From: a virus
Length of the DNA stretch: 35,906 nt
IMG/VR virus record: IMGVR_UViG_3300046311_000220
Span: 1 to 35,906 of that record
Direction: 5' to 3' (one strand)
Shown: piece after piece, positions 5,964 to 15,410 of the stretch
How the letters are laid out: each line of letters begins with the position of its first letter
How positions within the stretch are numbered: the stretch's first letter is position 1
The notes under the pieces: generated by a model
Database searches by the model: none
Told to the model about the DNA's origin: nothing
What the model saw: only the letters and a program-made list of their open reading frames with translations
Program-made: the position numbers and the translations under genes

Positions 5964-6974
5964 ATGAAAACTACTCAAGACCTTCTCAAATCTATTAACA
6001 ATAAAGGTGCTGCATTTTTAGGCGATTCCGTGTATTATGGTGAGCGGGAACTGATTGCTACTGACATTCCAATCATCAATGTTGCATTGTCTGGTTCTTT
6101 AGATGGCGGACTTCAAACAGGGTTGACTCTTATTGGAGGGGCAAGCAAATCTTATAAGACGGTATTATCGCTGACGTGTGCTAAGGCTTATATGGATAAG
6201 TATCCAGAAGCACCTTTATTCTTTTTTGATGCGGAGCATGGGGCGAGTATGGATTATTTTACATCTGTTGGAATAGATACAACAAGAGTAGTTCATATTC
6301 CAGTAGTTAGCGTAGAGGAATTTAAGAATCAAGCATATGCACTATTAGATAATATTGAGCGTGGGTATAAGTGTATTATGCTCCTAGATAGTCTTGGTGC
6401 ATTGGCTAGTAATAAAACTATCGAAGATACCACAGCAAATAAGAATACTGCTGATCTTACCAGACCAAAAGCAATCAATTTAGTAGCTAGATTGATTACT
6501 CCGCAACTAAACGTGAAAGATATTCCTATGATTGTAATTAATCATATTTACGAATCAATGGATCAATACACACCAGCCAAAATGGGGGGGGGCAATGGGA
6601 TCATATATGCCGCAAATACTGCATTTATTATCACCAAAACTAAGATCAAAGATGGTCAAGAACTAGAAGGATTCACTTTCAATCTTAATATTTTTAAGTC
6701 AAGATATGTTAAAGAGGGAAAAGTGTTATCATTTGATGTATTATATGATAAAGGCATTCAACGTTTATCAGGAATATTAGAGTTAGCAGTAGAATTTGGT
6801 GCTATTAAACAGGGAGGTGGTTGGTATACCTATGTGGGTGAAGATGGAGAACCGATTGGTAGTAAAATGAGATCTAGTTCTACAGAACTAGAAACTATTT
6901 TAACTGGATTGTTAGAATGTGATAAGTTTAAAAAATTTGTAGAAAAGAAATATAAGTTAGTTTATGCTGAATAA
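5964..6974 (+). CDS. uvsX: UvsX, RecA-like recombinase
   Basis: UvsX forms filaments on ssDNA and performs strand exchange in recombination-dependent replication. The 336-residue product has Walker A GGASKSYKT (about 58-66, Lys65), matching GPSKSFKS in T4 UvsX, then FFFDAEHGASMDYF (about 88-101) and the Walker B strand CIMLLDSLGAL (about 137-147). The loop MGGGNGI (about 208-214) corresponds to the DNA-binding L2 region. It is somewhat shorter than T4 UvsX (391), mainly at the C-terminus. The neighbour gp41 follows in the same orientation after a separate promoter. Confidence 0.95.
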   Translation: MKTTQDLLKSINNKGAAFLGDSVYYGERELIATDIPIINVALSGSLDGGLQTGLTLIGGASKSYKTVLSLTCAKAYMDKYPEAPLFFFDAEHGASMDYFTSVGIDTTRVVHIPVVSVEEFKNQAYALLDNIERGYKCIMLLDSLGALASNKTIEDTTANKNTADLTRPKAINLVARLITPQLNVKDIPMIVINHIYESMDQYTPAKMGGGNGIIYAANTAFIITKTKIKDGQELEGFTFNLNIFKSRYVKEGKVLSFDVLYDKGIQRLSGILELAVEFGAIKQGGGWYTYVGEDGEPIGSKMRSSSTELETILTGLLECDKFKKFVEKKYKLVYAE

Positions 6975-6997
6975 AACTAACAATATTGAATAGTTTG

Positions 6998-7006
6998 TGT
7001 TATAAT
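6998..7006 (+). promoter_or_regulatory. Extended -10 promoter before gp41
   Basis: TGTTATAAT (6998-7006; hexamer at 7001-7006), 26 bases before the gp41 ATG. The -35 region (TAACAA near 6978) is weak, as expected for an extended -10 promoter. Confidence 0.65.
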
Positions 7007-7031
7007 TATTGAAAGTCAATATATTGAAATT

Positions 7032-9416
7032 ATGGATTTGGAACTTTTAATTTTGTCTGCATTGGTGTTTGACCGAGTATATACTAGTAAAGTCATTACC
7101 TTTTTAAAACAGGAATACTTTACTAGTCCTGGCACTAAAAATATTTTTATTATGATTAATACTCATTTTGAAAAATATAGTAGTTGTCCAACCATAGAAG
7201 TGTTGGCTATAGAAGCATTGAATATAACAAATATCACTGCCCCACTAGCTAAAGATATTGAATCCAATCTAAACAAATTGTGCAAGACGGAATATAGTTT
7301 AGATTGGTTAACTGATGCTACCGAAAAATTTTGTAAGGAGCGTGCAGTTTACTTGGCAATTGTAGAATCAATTGAGATTCAAGATGGGACTAACCCCAAT
7401 AAACCCGTAGATGCAATCCCTGATATTTTATCAAAGGCATTAGCAGTATCATTTTCCACTGATGTTGGTGTTCAATACCTGACTTCCGCAGAAGAACGAT
7501 ATGACTATTACAATACCGTCGATACTGATAAAATACCATTTGGTCTGAAACACCTAGACAATATAACTAATAACGGATTAGCCAGAAAAACATTAAATCT
7601 GATCGTTGCCTCAGCTTCGACTGGCAAAATGCAACCAGTCTCAGAACCAGTTCTAACCCCTCTAGGATGGTCTACTATGGGTGCTATTCGTCCTGGTGAC
7701 TATGTGATTGGTTCTGCTGGTCTTCCTATCAAAGTATTAGCTATTCATCCTCAAGGAGTACAGGATGTATATACAGTAAAGACTATGGATGGGGTAGATA
7801 TACGTTGTGGTAAAGACCATCTATGGTCTGTACATACAAATGGTAGTAAAAATTTAGTTACTAAAACTACACAAGAACTGATTGATAGTGGATTATACAA
7901 TAATATTCAAAAAAGAACTGGAAAATATACTAAATCTTACAAATATGCTTTGCCTACATTTGTGGGAATACAGGGTGGGAAAAATATTATTTATGCTTAT
8001 GCACTAGGATATTTTATTTTAGGTGGTCGATTTGTTTCAGATACCGTAAGAGTAGTGTGTTATAAACAATACCAACAGAAACTACAGGAATTATTAGAAA
8101 CTGTATTAGGAACACCTGCACCTATAACAATTTCAGGTAATATGTTTTATTCCCTGACAGATATACATACAAAATTAAGACAATATACTAACTGGAACGC
8201 TTATCAACTTGGTAATAAACATTTGCCAATAACAACAATTAACTGGCAGAATTGGGATTATAATTCTAGGTTAGAACTGCTAAGCGGTATCCTAGATTCT
8301 AATTTTATGAAATATAATAAATTTTCATGTGATTCTAAAGACATTTTGATTTTAGTACAAAATTTAATTCGATCTCTTGGTGGAGTTTGTCAGCCGATAG
8401 TATTATCTAAAAATGCTGGGTATTATAGTAGTGGATTTCATGCCAGTATTAAATTTGTTATGCCAGTATGTCCATATAAACTTCACACAGCATGGAATCC
8501 TTGTAATAGTAAGTTTAGAACTAATATTACATCCATCACTAAGGAAGATTATCAGGAAGAGCAAGTTTGTATTACAGTTGATGCAGAGGATCATTTATAC
8601 GTGACTACTGGGTTTAAATTGACTCATAATAGTATCATGTTGTGTCATCATGCAGCTAAGTGTTTAGAGCAAGGTAAAAATGTACTATTTGTCACATTAG
8701 AGATGAGTGCCGAAGCTATTAGCCAAAGAATCGATGCAAATTTAATGCAGGTGAATATTAATACATTATATAGTGGAACTAAAGACGCATATCTTAATAA
8801 ATTTAACAAAATAAAACAAAAAACATTAGGACAATTGTATATAAAAGAATATCCAATTTCTACTGCTCATGCGGGAAATTTTAATGCGTTGATTGATGAA
8901 TTAGCAATTAAGAAAAGCTTTCATCCTGATATAATCATTATTGATTATCTTAATATTTGTGCGTCCTCTACAAATAGTAGTAATAGTAATTCGTACGAAA
9001 GAGTAAAGTGTATAGCAGAACAATTGCGTTCATTAGCACAGAAAAGAAATCTTCCTGTACTCAGCGCAATTCAATTAAATCGTTCAGGTAGTGGCAATAC
9101 CTCACCAGATATGGCAGATATTGCTGATTCGTATGCGTTGGCTATGGTGGCTGATTTTATTTTAGCATTGGTGACTAATGAATCATTAGCAGAACTGGAA
9201 CAGATACTATGTTGCCAAATTAAAAATAGATATGCAGATGTGGGTAAACCTAAAAAATTTATATTAGGATTAGATAAACCAAAAATGACATTTTATGATG
9301 TGAATGTTGAATATAATGATTCTGGAGATAAATCAGAATTTATAGATGTAGAAGGTAGAGAAGTAGTAATCAGTCTCAATAAAAATAAAAAACAAGTAAG
9401 TAGATATATTGAGTAA
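7032..9416 (+). CDS. 41: Replicative helicase gp41 (DnaB-like) containing an intein
   Basis: gp41 is the hexameric 5'-3' helicase that unwinds the fork and partners primase gp61 (16666) and loader gp59 (34207). The 794-residue precursor contains about 460 extein residues, close to T4 gp41 (475). Removing residues 200-533 joins VASASTGK to SIMLCHHAAKCL, restoring a Walker A motif (A-x-x-x-x-GKS). This is followed by VLFVTLEMSAEAISQRIDAN (as in T4 YISMEMAEEVCAKRIDAN), the Walker B strand DIIIIDYLNICA and SAIQLNRSG (motif H3). The precursor cannot bind ATP properly until spliced. An extended -10 promoter lies just upstream. Confidence 0.95.
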   Translation: MDLELLILSALVFDRVYTSKVITFLKQEYFTSPGTKNIFIMINTHFEKYSSCPTIEVLAIEALNITNITAPLAKDIESNLNKLCKTEYSLDWLTDATEKFCKERAVYLAIVESIEIQDGTNPNKPVDAIPDILSKALAVSFSTDVGVQYLTSAEERYDYYNTVDTDKIPFGLKHLDNITNNGLARKTLNLIVASASTGKMQPVSEPVLTPLGWSTMGAIRPGDYVIGSAGLPIKVLAIHPQGVQDVYTVKTMDGVDIRCGKDHLWSVHTNGSKNLVTKTTQELIDSGLYNNIQKRTGKYTKSYKYALPTFVGIQGGKNIIYAYALGYFILGGRFVSDTVRVVCYKQYQQKLQELLETVLGTPAPITISGNMFYSLTDIHTKLRQYTNWNAYQLGNKHLPITTINWQNWDYNSRLELLSGILDSNFMKYNKFSCDSKDILILVQNLIRSLGGVCQPIVLSKNAGYYSSGFHASIKFVMPVCPYKLHTAWNPCNSKFRTNITSITKEDYQEEQVCITVDAEDHLYVTTGFKLTHNSIMLCHHAAKCLEQGKNVLFVTLEMSAEAISQRIDANLMQVNINTLYSGTKDAYLNKFNKIKQKTLGQLYIKEYPISTAHAGNFNALIDELAIKKSFHPDIIIIDYLNICASSTNSSNSNSYERVKCIAEQLRSLAQKRNLPVLSAIQLNRSGSGNTSPDMADIADSYALAMVADFILALVTNESLAELEQILCCQIKNRYADVGKPKKFILGLDKPKMTFYDVNVEYNDSGDKSEFIDVEGREVVISLNKNKKQVSRYIE
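7629..8630 (+). other. Class 3-type intein in gp41, 334 residues, P-loop insertion
   Basis: It begins with Met (MQPVSEPVLTPLGWSTMG) rather than Cys or Ser, directly after Walker A Lys199, and ends LTHN before Ser. Class 3 inteins lack the N-terminal nucleophile and use a W-C-T triplet: here Trp in KDHLWSV (block B), Cys in VCITVDAEDHLYV (block F) and Thr in LTHN (block G). The PVLTPLGWSTMG start resembles class 3 DnaB inteins of mycobacteria. The middle has two LAGLIDADG-like helices, ALGYFILGGRF and LLSGILDSNF, but both lack the catalytic acid (Gly and Asn at that position), so the endonuclease is probably dead. Confidence 0.85.
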
Positions 9417-9462
9417 ACTATGTTAACATATTGATATCGAGATCACTCACTAATTAAATACT

Positions 9463-10056
9463 ATGACTCACATTTCCGAATATCAATCTTATGTAGTTGA
9501 CAAAAAATTATCTAGTGCCAGTAAAGACTTGTTTGAATTTATAACTGCAATAGAAACTATTTCTGAATATGATTATGATTTTTTTCCAAAACTAATTTGT
9601 GGAGCAATTGGACAATCTAGTGAGTCTGCGGAATTATTAGAGGAAGTATTAAAAACATATCCAGAAAAACTTGTTGATGAATTAGGGGACGTTTATTATT
9701 ACTTAAATGTCTCTGCTACAGCATTAGATATTAAACTTCTTGAATACACTTCCCGCAATTATGTTGATGTTGTTTATAATGATTCTTTAACTAAATTGCA
9801 AATCGTTCAACAAATATCTATTAATGCTGGTAAATATTTAGATATCGTGAAAAAACTATTATTTCAAGGAAAACCGTATACTCCTATGATCCAATCATCA
9901 TTAATGGAGTTGTTGATAAAAATTTATCATTATATTAATCAATTATCAGAAATTCTAGGTATTACTTTAGAAGATGTGATCAAAGCAAATCGAGATAAAT
10001 TGGATGCAAGATATAAAAATCAGTTCACTGTAAATGAGAGTGAAAATAAAAATTAA
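9463..10056 (+). CDS. mazG: MazG-like nucleotide pyrophosphohydrolase
   Basis: This family hydrolyses nucleoside triphosphates or (p)ppGpp-like substrates to monophosphates with a magnesium cluster. The 197-residue product has the characteristic pair of motifs: GQSSESAELLEEV (about 50-62, ExxE[E]) and, after a short helix, LVDELGDVYYYLN (about 70-82, ExxD). The rest is helical, as expected for an all-alpha NTP-pyrophosphatase. MazG is common in cyanophages, where it is thought to alter host nucleotide alarmones during infection. A strong terminator follows. Confidence 0.8.
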   Translation: MTHISEYQSYVVDKKLSSASKDLFEFITAIETISEYDYDFFPKLICGAIGQSSESAELLEEVLKTYPEKLVDELGDVYYYLNVSATALDIKLLEYTSRNYVDVVYNDSLTKLQIVQQISINAGKYLDIVKKLLFQGKPYTPMIQSSLMELLIKIYHYINQLSEILGITLEDVIKANRDKLDARYKNQFTVNESENKN

Positions 10057-10072
10057 TTATTAAATTTAATAA
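10057..10072. repeat. 16-base palindrome, copy 2
   Basis: Exact copy just after the mazG stop and immediately 5' of the terminator at 10076. The symmetry extends to 20 bases (AATT at both ends). Confidence 0.85.
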
Positions 10073-10075
10073 TTC

Positions 10076-10103
10076 ACTCACCTAAACAATTAGGTGAGTT
10101 TTT
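10076..10103 (+). terminator. Rho-independent terminator after mazG
   Basis: ACTCACCTAA (10076-10085) pairs with TTAGGTGAGT (10090-10099), loop ACAA, followed by TTTTT. Confidence 0.9.
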
Positions 10104-10121
10104 TGTATTTAAAAAAATGCG

Positions 10122-10129
10122 GATAAATA
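10122..10129 (+). promoter_or_regulatory. T4-type late promoter (GATAAATA)
   Basis: GATAAATA followed by TGAATATT, 38 bases before the ATG at 10160. It follows the mazG terminator, so the structural-looking genes downstream start a new late unit. Confidence 0.65.
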
Positions 10130-10142
10130 TGAATATTAAAAG

Positions 10143-10156
10143 TATTAAATTTAATA
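10143..10156. repeat. 16-base palindrome, shortened copy 3
   Basis: TATTAAATTTAATA: 14 of the 16 bases, ending four bases before the ATG at 10160, in the place where a Shine-Dalgarno sequence would be expected. Confidence 0.7.
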
Positions 10157-10159
10157 ATT

Positions 10160-10630
10160 ATGGGGTATATAACTGAATCGACTACTGCGATGAATGTTGC
10201 TAAAAAAATAAATCTATCTCATGTAGGTGGGGGATTTTATTCGAGTAAAAATGGTGATATTACTCATAAAAGTATTGATGGTATGACATTGACACCAATA
10301 AAAAAAAATGATATAGCTAAAAATATTGCCACTACCAATAGGTTGTCTGTACAAAAGGATGAAACTTTGCCAGATCCATTAGGACAACCTAGTGGTATAT
10401 CAAATAATAAAATTTTACCAAAGAAGAAAAAGAAATCATTAGTAGAGTTTATTTGTGAGCAATCATTACCATTATGGTCAGTACGATATCAATTATCCTC
10501 CACCGGATCTAGGATACATAATTTTGAAGTGGAAGCATTAAATCAAAAAGAAGCATTATTGAAAACTCAAGCATTTTTACATAGTGCAAAATTCATTTTT
10601 GCTCCTGTGCGAGTTACAAAAAAACTATAA
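10160..10630 (+). CDS. Late protein of unknown function with a basic linker and C-terminal domain
   Basis: 156 residues. The N-terminal half is polar and low in complexity (MGYITESTTAMNVAKKINLS, then a KKKKK linker near residues 92-97). After SLVEFICEQSL comes a compact C-terminal domain with alternating strands (PLWSVRYQLSSTGSRIHNFE, then helix EALNQKEALLKTQAFL). The phrase K-S-L-x-E-F-[IV] also appears in the protein at 13559-15228 (KKSLKEFVMETI), suggesting a shared segment among these late proteins. A late promoter lies 38 bases upstream. It may be a virion protein, but this is inferred from context only. Confidence 0.65.
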   Translation: MGYITESTTAMNVAKKINLSHVGGGFYSSKNGDITHKSIDGMTLTPIKKNDIAKNIATTNRLSVQKDETLPDPLGQPSGISNNKILPKKKKKSLVEFICEQSLPLWSVRYQLSSTGSRIHNFEVEALNQKEALLKTQAFLHSAKFIFAPVRVTKKL

Positions 10631-10633
10631 ATA
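10626..10633 (+). promoter_or_regulatory. T4-type late promoter (TATAAATA)
   Basis: An exact TATAAATA, overlapping the stop codon of the preceding gene and 33 bases before the ATG at 10659. Confidence 0.8.
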
Positions 10634-10658
10634 TAACTATAAACATAAATTTAATACA

Positions 10659-13562
10659 ATGACAGATAACGTTTTACTCACTAAACTTTGCTTAGATTAT
10701 CCTACACACAGTTTACTAAAAGTTCAGAATGTATTTAGACTAGCAGAAAATTTATATTCTATTGGTACGGATGACTATTATGATTATATTGATGCGTATA
10801 CAGAACCCACGGAAAAAAATATTGCAAATATTATGTTTGAATCGATTGCTCTCAATGAATCTACGAGAGAGTATATGGGGGTTACTATATATAAAGAAGA
10901 TGATGGCAAGTATAGTGTACCGGAATTGGGTATCTATAATGTTGTCGGAAGTAGCAATTTAAAAGATTATATTAAATCAAAATTAATACAGAAAAATACA
11001 CGAACATTTAGTGAAGAATGTGAAACGGTAGTGAATAATATCAATTCTTTAGTTGAATTTGACGAAAATCAATTTTTGAATTTTGTATTAAATGAGATGA
11101 CCGAAAGTGATTATGAAGTATTGGATGGTACTAATTTTAAAAATTTTGTATTAATTATTTCAGAAATTATTGATGGTGACTGGGAAGTTCCTCCATCATT
11201 GATTATGGAAAATTATATATTTGATGAAGGTGTGGGGGATTTTATTAAAAAAATTAAAGGCGCAGTAAGTGATGCACATTTGGAATTAGCATATAAATCA
11301 CCCAATATAGCTAATACGTTAGGGGATGCTTATACTCGTCATGACAATGCAACAAAGGCATTGAAAGATAAATTAGAAAATATTGGCAGTAAAGTAAAAT
11401 CTACAACAAATGCTTTGGGGGATGCCTATGGTCGCCATAGTGCAGCTACAAAGGCTGCTGGGCAAAAAATTAGTGATGCCAAGGATAAAGCTGGACGAAT
11501 TTATAGCAAAGTAGATAAAATTTTATCCCCTGCTCCAAGAAGCAGAAAGGATACTGCGGCGGCTAAGGAAAAGGTGTCTAGAGTATATGGTGCAGTGGAT
11601 AAAGTATTATCTCCTCCGCCAATGAGTAAAGAGAATAAAGACGCACTTAAACAAAAGGGATCTAATGTTGGTGGCATTTTAGATCGAATGATTCTATCTC
11701 CTCGCCCTAGTAAAAAGTCTGTTGTTGCTCCAACAGAAACAACAACTAAACCTAGAAGTAATGTTCCAGAAAGAGGTAGAATTGCGAATGATATATTAGA
11801 TAAGTTAAAAACTGACGGAGATGCAGAGAAAGCTGAAAACAAAATAGTTGCTAGATATAAACCTAAAAAAATAAGTGCCGCAGAAAGAGAAGCAGCATTA
11901 GAAAAAAAATACGATGAAGTGATGAAAGAGGACTTTGATACTCAATTAGAATTCATTAAAGATTGGTTATACGAAAATGAGATCTTTGATAATTTGGAAG
12001 ATATTGACAATTATATTTTGGAAGATATGACTAGTGAAGAATATGCTACTATTATTAGTGAAATATCTGATGAAGATGGCGATCATGAAGAGGAACTTAA
12101 ATCTCTTACCAAAGAAGCCAGAAGTTCCAAACTTAAAAAGACTGGTGCCAAGATGTCACCAAAAGAAAGACGCAATATTACGGACACTAATACTGCGTTG
12201 GATACTGCTGTAAAATTTGGTACACGATATCCAAATAATTATATTGGTAATACTGGGGGCAAAAGTAATAGATTTATGACTATTGCCCAAAGACTGGATG
12301 CTGGTATAGATAGTGGTATAGATAAATTATCTAAAATTAATAGAGACAATAATCCTTATTATGGGGGAGATATATATGGTAGTGTTACTCCACCAAAACC
12401 ATTAGATATCAAAAAAAATAATAGTGCTTTTAGACAAAATGGTGGAATATTAGCTACTGCATCTGAGACATCACCATCTTCTACAAGAACAAAAAAAATA
12501 AGAAAATCGGAAAGTATAGTAGAACCATATCGTTCACGTAGTACTAATGGTGGTACAAATACTCCCACTCAAGATCGAATGGGAGGTAAAAGTTCTGTAC
12601 CACAAATTGACGATAAACCATTAGCTAAACCATTAGGTAGAGCAATACCTGGGAATCAACATTCTCTTATACCTACACCTAGAACTTCGGCATCTTCTAA
12701 TTCTTCCAAAACATATACACCAATTATTCCTCATGTGCGGGGTCAAGTAACTGATAGAAATAGAAATACTACATATTCTGACAAGGGGGCAATGTTTAAA
12801 GACACTGCTTCTTTAAGATCATCTGAACTCAGTAGAGATGCTGCGTATCGTGGCGCACTTACTTCTACAAAAATGATTTCTGATCCTAATAACGATGGTA
12901 GATTTAAAGATAAATATACACACAAAACCCCTCATATTGCGGGACAATTGACTAATACCAGAACTGGTATCACTACATATAATGATGATGGACAAGGATT
13001 TGCCGATTCTTTAAAGAATAGTTTAGGTAAAGCTAAAGTTAAACCGTCCTCACTAATATCCACAATTGGCAAAAAATCTAAATCTATAGCAAAAAATGTT
13101 ATTGGGGGCATTAAGCGCAAACTATATGGAGAAGAGTTGGCAGAATCAGATATTAAAAACTTTATTACAGAAGAAGAGTTTTTAGAGATTACTGAGTATC
13201 TAGTTGAATATGATATTTTTGAAGACGATCAAGAATTAGAATACTTCTTATTAGAGAAATTAGATTGGGAACTATTAGACATAATTCACGAAAATATTGA
13301 AAATGATGCAATTAAACTTATCATAGAGTGCTTATGTGATGAAGAAACATCAGAACAAACATATTTGGTATTGGAAAGTTTGATTGGCGAAGATATCGAT
13401 ATTTTGATTGAAGAAGCATCAACAATGGTAGCTAGTGATGTGAATGAATCACCAATGCCAATGAAATTAGCAGATTGTAGTTGTGGCAAATTTGGTTGTA
13501 AATCTTGTTCCAAGAGTTCTTGGAAAAGTAAAGTTTATGATAAAATGAAGGAGGATAAATGA
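10659..13562 (+). CDS. Large late structural-type protein with three acidic repeat domains
   Basis: The ATG at 10659 gives 967 residues; a GTG at 10584 lies inside the previous gene and is rejected because an exact late promoter sits 33 bases before 10659. Three acidic helical segments share a layout: a 'F-x-x-[YF]-[VL]-x-E' helix, an E/D-rich turn and an 'x-L-E-x-[ML]...I-I-x-E' helix, at about residues 128-175, 425-468 and 830-880. Such repeats occur in cyanophage virion or prohead proteins. Between them are basic, S/P/T/G-rich spacers with internal repeats (LGDAYTRHDNATKA / LGDAYGRHSAATKA; VDKILSPAP / VDKVLSPPP / DRMILSPRP). The C-terminus has a cysteine cluster, DCSCGKFGCKSCSK. A head or scaffold role is inferred only. 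Confidence 0.65.
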   Translation: MTDNVLLTKLCLDYPTHSLLKVQNVFRLAENLYSIGTDDYYDYIDAYTEPTEKNIANIMFESIALNESTREYMGVTIYKEDDGKYSVPELGIYNVVGSSNLKDYIKSKLIQKNTRTFSEECETVVNNINSLVEFDENQFLNFVLNEMTESDYEVLDGTNFKNFVLIISEIIDGDWEVPPSLIMENYIFDEGVGDFIKKIKGAVSDAHLELAYKSPNIANTLGDAYTRHDNATKALKDKLENIGSKVKSTTNALGDAYGRHSAATKAAGQKISDAKDKAGRIYSKVDKILSPAPRSRKDTAAAKEKVSRVYGAVDKVLSPPPMSKENKDALKQKGSNVGGILDRMILSPRPSKKSVVAPTETTTKPRSNVPERGRIANDILDKLKTDGDAEKAENKIVARYKPKKISAAEREAALEKKYDEVMKEDFDTQLEFIKDWLYENEIFDNLEDIDNYILEDMTSEEYATIISEISDEDGDHEEELKSLTKEARSSKLKKTGAKMSPKERRNITDTNTALDTAVKFGTRYPNNYIGNTGGKSNRFMTIAQRLDAGIDSGIDKLSKINRDNNPYYGGDIYGSVTPPKPLDIKKNNSAFRQNGGILATASETSPSSTRTKKIRKSESIVEPYRSRSTNGGTNTPTQDRMGGKSSVPQIDDKPLAKPLGRAIPGNQHSLIPTPRTSASSNSSKTYTPIIPHVRGQVTDRNRNTTYSDKGAMFKDTASLRSSELSRDAAYRGALTSTKMISDPNNDGRFKDKYTHKTPHIAGQLTNTRTGITTYNDDGQGFADSLKNSLGKAKVKPSSLISTIGKKSKSIAKNVIGGIKRKLYGEELAESDIKNFITEEEFLEITEYLVEYDIFEDDQELEYFLLEKLDWELLDIIHENIENDAIKLIIECLCDEETSEQTYLVLESLIGEDIDILIEEASTMVASDVNESPMPMKLADCSCGKFGCKSCSKSSWKSKVYDKMKEDK

Positions 13563-15228
13563 GATATCTGAAGGAAGCTAATGTAATGAAATCTGGTGAA
13601 GTGTATATGACTCATATCTCCCCAAATAAACCTATTGCTCCAAAATTGATAGATTTAATAAATAAGAAGTTGGAATTATCTGATAACGATTTAGGTTCAG
13701 ATGACGATTGGGGGAAACTACACCACCGGATGCTCCTGAACCTACTATGAATAATAATTTGTTACCAATTCGCAAAAAAATCAAATCACAAACTAAAATA
13801 TCTGAACAATATATGGGATATATAAATGAAGCAAACCAACGGACTTCTCGAAATTCCAAGAAACCATCATTGGTTGATTTGACTACAGAACCAGCACAAC
13901 CTGGGGATCGCCGTATGAAGCGGGAAAATTATATGACAAGTGGTGTTGATAATACTACACGTCCTGTGGCTAAGACATTGGTTCAGGCAATTTCTACTAA
14001 ATTGAATATTAAACCATATGGCACCCCTCCTGTGTCACCAGATGAAGATATAGAAGCAAAAGATCATTGGGGCAAAGAAATAAATACTCCTGAATTAAGA
14101 TTTCAAAAAAAAGTCTCAAACGAAGATCCTTGGGAAACTCCTATAGAGAGAGCAGTAGCTATAAAAAATAATGTTAATACTAGACGAGTAAAAAGTGTAT
14201 TATCTACTATTAAATCACCCCCCCCATCAAAATCAGAAATCCCTAGATTTACCACATCGGATTGGAAACCTAGAGGCGAAATAAAAAAGATTGTTCTTCC
14301 GGATGAATGGAATAATACTTATACCAAAAAAGATGCTGATAATTATGATCTAAAACAGCGAACAAAAGGAAGACAAACATATAATGAAATTAGACAAAAA
14401 ATTAATAAAGAAACTAAAGCAAATATAAATAATCATGAACAATCTGTTATGAATGGTAAAATTCAAAAAAATATGCAATCTTACGCAGATTATGCTGAAC
14501 AAAGAAAATTTATACCAGGAAAACCAAAACCTTTGCTTGGTGCTAATTTTACAACAATAAAAAAAGATGGCACCCCTGGGAAAACTCTTTTCCCATCATT
14601 ATATAAAGTTAAATCTAAAAAATCATTGAAAGAGTTTGTGATGGAGACGATTAACTCCCCAGACCCCAATAAAGTTAGAGCAGATTTGAGAAACAGAAAT
14701 GCAAAAATTAATAATCCACTATTTAGAGCAAAAAATGCTGTTAGTGGTGGGGTTAATGCTGTTAGTGGTGGAGTTAATGCGGTGAGGAATGCTGTTAGTC
14801 CAACTAGAAATATTATTCCCAATAAAGCAACAGTGGGTACAGGCAATATAATTGCAGGAAGAGAATATACTAATAAAAAAACAGATTGGCGGAGTGGAAA
14901 TGACCCCTATTACTATAATCAAGATAAAGTAAATGCACGAATAAATACCGCGTATGCACCAAATTCATATAATCAAACATGGAATAATAGTAATTTATTA
15001 AACGGAGATAATCTACAAAGACAAACTAATCAATCTAATCTAAAAAAAGAACAGGATAAAGCAAAAGCAGCACGAATGGCGCAACGTAGTGAATATTATC
15101 AAAACACTTTGAAACCAGCGATTACACGAACTGCTTCTAATATTGCCAGAAAAGCAATGAGTCGCAATTATTGGCGTAAAGACATTAAACCAGCATTAAA
15201 CACTATAGCCGACGCTTTTAGACGTTAA
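13559..15228 (+). pseudogene. Late low-complexity protein split by a frameshift at a G5 run
   Basis: The first frame starts at ATG 13559, overlapping the previous stop (ATGA), and ends at 13748-13750. The second is open from TTG 13708, with its first ATG at 13747, to 15228. Adding one G to GGGGG near 13710-13714 joins them as DDDWG-ETTPPDAPEPTMNN, restoring a single protein of about 556 residues. The joined protein is basic and rich in N, K, P and R, contains KSLKEFVMETINSP (also like the 10160 protein) and a 7-residue repeat AVSGGVN. It looks like a partner of the preceding large protein. Whether the break is real or a sequencing error cannot be decided here. Confidence 0.55.
14734..14775 (+). 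repeat. Tandem 21-base repeat in coding sequence
   Basis: Two adjacent 21-base units (AATGCTGTTAGTGGTGGGGTT, with one base difference) encode NAVSGGV twice, followed by degenerate partial units NAVR and NAVS. Confidence 0.8.
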
Positions 15229-15232
15229 AACT

Positions 15233-15409
15233 ATGACTATTACTGCAATCCTTTTATTAGTTGAAGTATTTTGGGCAGCCAATGGCGTATATGTAATGGC
15301 TATTTTATTTGCCGTTAGTGAGATATTAGCAATGGTGCCAAAAGTGAAGGAGAATTCCATGTTGGAATTTTTATTAAAGTTTATAATGTTAGTATCAAGA
15401 AAAGGATAA
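15233..15409 (+). CDS. Small phage membrane protein (58 residues)
   Basis: ATG 15233 to TAA 15407-15409, lying between two larger genes with spacings of 4 bases and 1 base. The product has a hydrophobic N-terminal helix (ITAILLLVEVFW) and a second one (VMAILFAVSEILAMV), then PKVKENSMLEFLLKFI. I recall the pattern 'SE-[VI]-LA-x-[IV]-P-x-VK-x-NS-x-x-[QE]' from many very small phage membrane proteins of unknown role. A holin-like function is possible but not shown. Tight spacing indicates cotranscription with the next gene. Confidence 0.65.
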   Translation: MTITAILLLVEVFWAANGVYVMAILFAVSEILAMVPKVKENSMLEFLLKFIMLVSRKG

Positions 15410-15410
15410 C

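Noticed and set aside
11501-11842. Minus-strand open frame of 113 codons inside the large late gene
   Set aside because: It is the reverse complement of a repetitive, lysine-rich coding region; the + frame has a late promoter, a start and recognisable repeats.
14490-14846. Minus-strand open frame of 118 codons with TALTPPLTAL repeats
   Set aside because: It mirrors the 21-base tandem repeat of the + strand gene; no start context or promoter supports it.
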